A DNA stretch of 8,111 nucleotides from Pseudomonadota bacterium. GTDB taxonomy: Bacteria; Pseudomonadota; Alphaproteobacteria; Acetobacterales; Acetobacteraceae. The stretch is taken from positions 1 to 8,111 of the forward strand of contig JAJYAF010000078.1 in assembly GCA_021779655.1 (NCBI GenBank). The letters run 5' to 3'. The notes below the pieces were generated by a model that did no database searches, was not told the DNA's origin, and saw nothing but the letters and a program-made list of their open reading frames with translations. Shown in pieces: positions 6,453 through 8,111 of the stretch (its first letter is position 1; each line of letters begins with the position of its first letter). The translations under genes and the position numbers were made by a program.

Positions 6453-7202
6453 TCAGGCCGCGCGTTTCATCCCAAGCCGGTATGCTGCACAGGCTTCGCC
6501 AAATGCCTGAAACAGGCGCAGCCGGTCCGGAAAATGGGTCACCTCCCATTCCGGGTGCCACTGTACGCCAATGGCGAAGCCCTTGGCATCCGCCACCCGC
6601 ACCGCCTCGATCGTGCCATCCGGCGCCACGCCTTCCACCACCAGCCCCGGCGCCAGCTGGTCGATCCCCTGGCTGTGCAAGGAGTTCACCCGGATCTGCT
6701 CGCCGCCCGAAATGCGGGCAAGCACGCCACTCAGCGTCACGTCGTGCTTCGCCGCAAAAACCTGCTCACGGCTGGCGCGGCTGGCCCGATGGTCCATCCG
6801 GCCGGGAAGCTTATGCACTTCCTGGCACAGCGTGCCGCCCAGGGCGACGTTCAGCTCCTGCATGCCTCGGCAAATACATAAGATCGGCATGCCCCGCTCC
6901 AGCGCCGCGCGGATCATCGGCAGGGTCGTGGCGTCACGAGCCGGGTCGTGCATATCCGGCGACGCATCGAAATCCACGCCATAGCGCATCGGCGCGACAT
7001 TGCTCGGGCTGCCATTGAACATTACCCCGTCCAGCCTGTCCAGCACCGCAAGCATCATCTCGCCTTCGGGAGGAATCAGCACCGGAACGGCGTTGGACGC
7101 GGCAATCAGCGCTTCGCCATAGCGCGCCGGCGTGGCATGCTGGATATGGTCGGTGATCAGCTTGGTGCAGGCCGGAATTCCAATTACGTTGACATCAGGC
7201 AT
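6453..7202 (-). CDS. Class I glutamine amidotransferase-like hydrolase, gamma-glutamyl-GABA hydrolase (PuuD, peptidase C26) family
   Basis: A 249-residue protein from ATG 7202, with GGAG (plus 7210-7213) 7 nt upstream; a TTG at 7223 would add 7 residues but is less likely. The nucleophile Cys111 sits in the elbow LCICRGMQELNVALGG, and the catalytic pair H216 and E218 in GVQWHPEW. Family-specific blocks are FNGSPSNVAPMRYG (about 62-75), D-P-A-R-D and VNSLHSQGIDQLAPGL. These match PuuD-type enzymes, which cleave gamma-glutamyl-gamma-aminobutyrate to glutamate and GABA in putrescine breakdown, rather than synthetase-linked glutaminase domains. Family length is about 250. No other putrescine gene is in view, so the substrate could be another gamma-glutamyl amide, and I give no symbol. 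It follows ftsK on the same strand, 123 nt after its stop, and may share its transcript. Confidence 0.92.
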   Translation of the reverse strand: MPDVNVIGIPACTKLITDHIQHATPARYGEALIAASNAVPVLIPPEGEMMLAVLDRLDGVMFNGSPSNVAPMRYGVDFDASPDMHDPARDATTLPMIRAALERGMPILCICRGMQELNVALGGTLCQEVHKLPGRMDHRASRASREQVFAAKHDVTLSGVLARISGGEQIRVNSLHSQGIDQLAPGLVVEGVAPDGTIEAVRVADAKGFAIGVQWHPEWEVTHFPDRLRLFQAFGEACAAYRLGMKRAA

Positions 7203-7203
7203 C

Positions 7204-7314
7204 TCAGCTCTCCGCTGCCGCAAATGTTAGCCGCGGCCGCCGGGAAGCCGCAAGCATCGCAAAGCCCGCGCATACCAGCATCGCCCCGTGCCGCAACCAC
7301 CCCACGCCCGGCAA
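7204..7314 (-). CDS. Doubtful 36-residue ORF between ftsK and the amidotransferase
   Basis: In the otherwise empty gap behind ftsK the minus strand has an ORF from TTG 7314 to TGA 7206-7204, ending 1 nt before the amidotransferase ATG. It begins 11 nt after the ftsK stop. The translation has a 14-residue hydrophobic core GAMLVCAGFAMLAA between basic residues (R-H before, RRPR after), which could make a small membrane peptide. Internal ATGs give 25 or fewer residues. The tight packing favours translation coupling. Against it: the rare start, a weak ribosome-binding site (AGGG well upstream), and the ease with which GC-rich DNA leaves short frames open. It may be chance or a remnant. Confidence 0.2.
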   Translation of the reverse strand: MPGVGWLRHGAMLVCAGFAMLAASRRPRLTFAAAES

Positions 7315-7325
7315 ATCAGCCCTGC

Positions 7326-8111
7326 TCAGTCTTCGTCGCGTTCGCGCCGCACCAGCACCTCGCGTTTGCCGACATGGTTCGCAGCGCTCACCACGCCTTC
7401 CTTTTCCATCTGTTCGATCAGTTTGGCCGCGCGATTATAGCCGATTTGCAGGTGCCGCTGGATGAAGGAGGTGCTGGCCTTGCCTTCCCGCGCAACGAGG
7501 GAAACCGCGTGGTCGTACAGGTTTCCCTCGGCCGAGGTATTGCCGCCGATCATGCCGGGCAGCGCCGGAGTTTCATCCTCCATCGGCTCGGTCACCTCGT
7601 CAACGTAGACCGGCTCGCCCTGCTCGCGCAGGAACGCGACGACGTCCTCCACCTCGCGGTCGGAGACGAAGGGGCCATGCACGCGCGTGATCCGCCCGCC
7701 ACCCGCCATATACAGCAGATCGCCCTGCCCAAGCAGCTGCTCCGCCCCTTGCTCGCCCAGGATCGTGCGGCTGTCGAACTTGGAGATCACCTGGAAACTG
7801 ATCCGGGTGGGGAAATTCGCCTTGATGGTGCCGGTGATCACGTCCACGGAAGGCCGCTGCGTCGCCATGATGACATGGATGCCGGCGGCGCGCGCCATCT
7901 GTGCCAGGCGCTGCACGGCAATCTCGATCTCCTTGCCGGCGACCATCATCAGATCCGCCATCTCATCGATGAAGACGACGATGAAAGGCAACGGCTCCAG
8001 CGCCAGCGGCTGTTCCTCGAAAACCGGCTTGCCCGTCTCGGCGTCGAATCCGGTCTGAACCCGGCGGGTCACCACCTCGCCCCGGGCGAGCGCTTCGTTC
8101 ACGCGCTCGTT
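7326..8111 (-). CDS. ftsK: DNA translocase FtsK, C-terminal part (truncated by the window edge)
   Basis: The frame is open from the right edge to TGA at 7328-7326 and gives 261 residues, beginning N-E-R-V-N-E-A, a conserved FtsK stretch (the Gly-Tyr-Asn-Glu-Arg region of the motor). Walker B is [10 protein letters not shown] (44-53, D49-E50). The block [16 protein letters not shown] follows at about 79-94, then the [22 protein letters not shown] stretch (112-133). An acidic linker (about 164-185) leads to the gamma winged-helix domain (about 197-252), including [20 protein letters not shown]. In the family, gamma reads polar KOPS sites on DNA and touches XerD. FtsK pumps chromosome ends through the septum and activates dimer resolution. 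The membrane domain, linker and Walker A lie outside the window. Confidence 0.97.
   Translation of the reverse strand, partial: NERVNEALARGEVVTRRVQTGFDAETGKPVFEEQPLALEPLPFIVVFIDEMADLMMVAGKEIEIAVQRLAQMARAAGIHVIMATQRPSVDVITGTIKANFPTRISFQVISKFDSRTILGEQGAEQLLGQGDLLYMAGGGRITRVHGPFVSDREVEDVVAFLREQGEPVYVDEVTEPMEDETPALPGMIGGNTSAEGNLYDHAVSLVAREGKASTSFIQRHLQIGYNRAAKLIEQMEKEGVVSAANHVGKREVLVRRERDED

Noticed and set aside
6482..7018. Plus-strand ORFs (178 and 137 codons) opposite the amidotransferase gene
   Set aside because: They are Pro/Arg/Ser-rich shadows antisense to a gene with complete catalytic motifs, with no motifs of their own.

Overview
The window is a GC-rich stretch of chromosomal housekeeping DNA. 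It reads as an alphaproteobacterium, plausibly Rhodospirillales/Acetobacterales-like. This rests on the strong G/C third-position bias, the use of GTG and TTG starts, the style of the MetH and FtsK proteins, and the DUF2076-like small proteins. The taxon is inferred; there is no rRNA or other decisive marker. I see no tRNA, rRNA, CRISPR array, insertion sequence, phage gene or defence island.

Left part, plus strand (1-2293): the C-terminal three quarters of the ABC-F translation factor EttA, cut by the left edge. A RimJ-type GNAT acetyltransferase with a TTG start follows 32 nt later. After a 103-nt gap comes a 108-residue protein resembling the N-terminal domain of DUF2076, which ends in an Arg-rich tail.

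Centre, plus strand (2294-5893): a 105-nt leader with a perfect 10-bp inverted repeat, then a single-chain, four-module cobalamin-dependent methionine synthase (metH, 1164 residues). A 9-bp hairpin sits in the 41-nt convergent gap behind it and probably ends transcripts from both sides.

Right part, minus strand (5935-8111, transcribed right to left): the C-terminal part of the DNA translocase FtsK (cut by the right edge), a doubtful 36-codon ORF, a PuuD-type class I glutamine amidotransferase hydrolase, and a 151-residue protein. That last protein has a helical N-terminus, a Pro-Gln-Tyr repeat linker and a Gly-rich DUF2076-like tail.

The named genes serve translation (ettA), methionine/one-carbon metabolism (metH), glutamyl-amide hydrolysis (puuD-like) and chromosome segregation (ftsK). 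They look like neighbours rather than one pathway. No clear new multi-gene system is visible. The points most worth checking are the metH leader hairpin and the two DUF2076-like small proteins on either side of metH.
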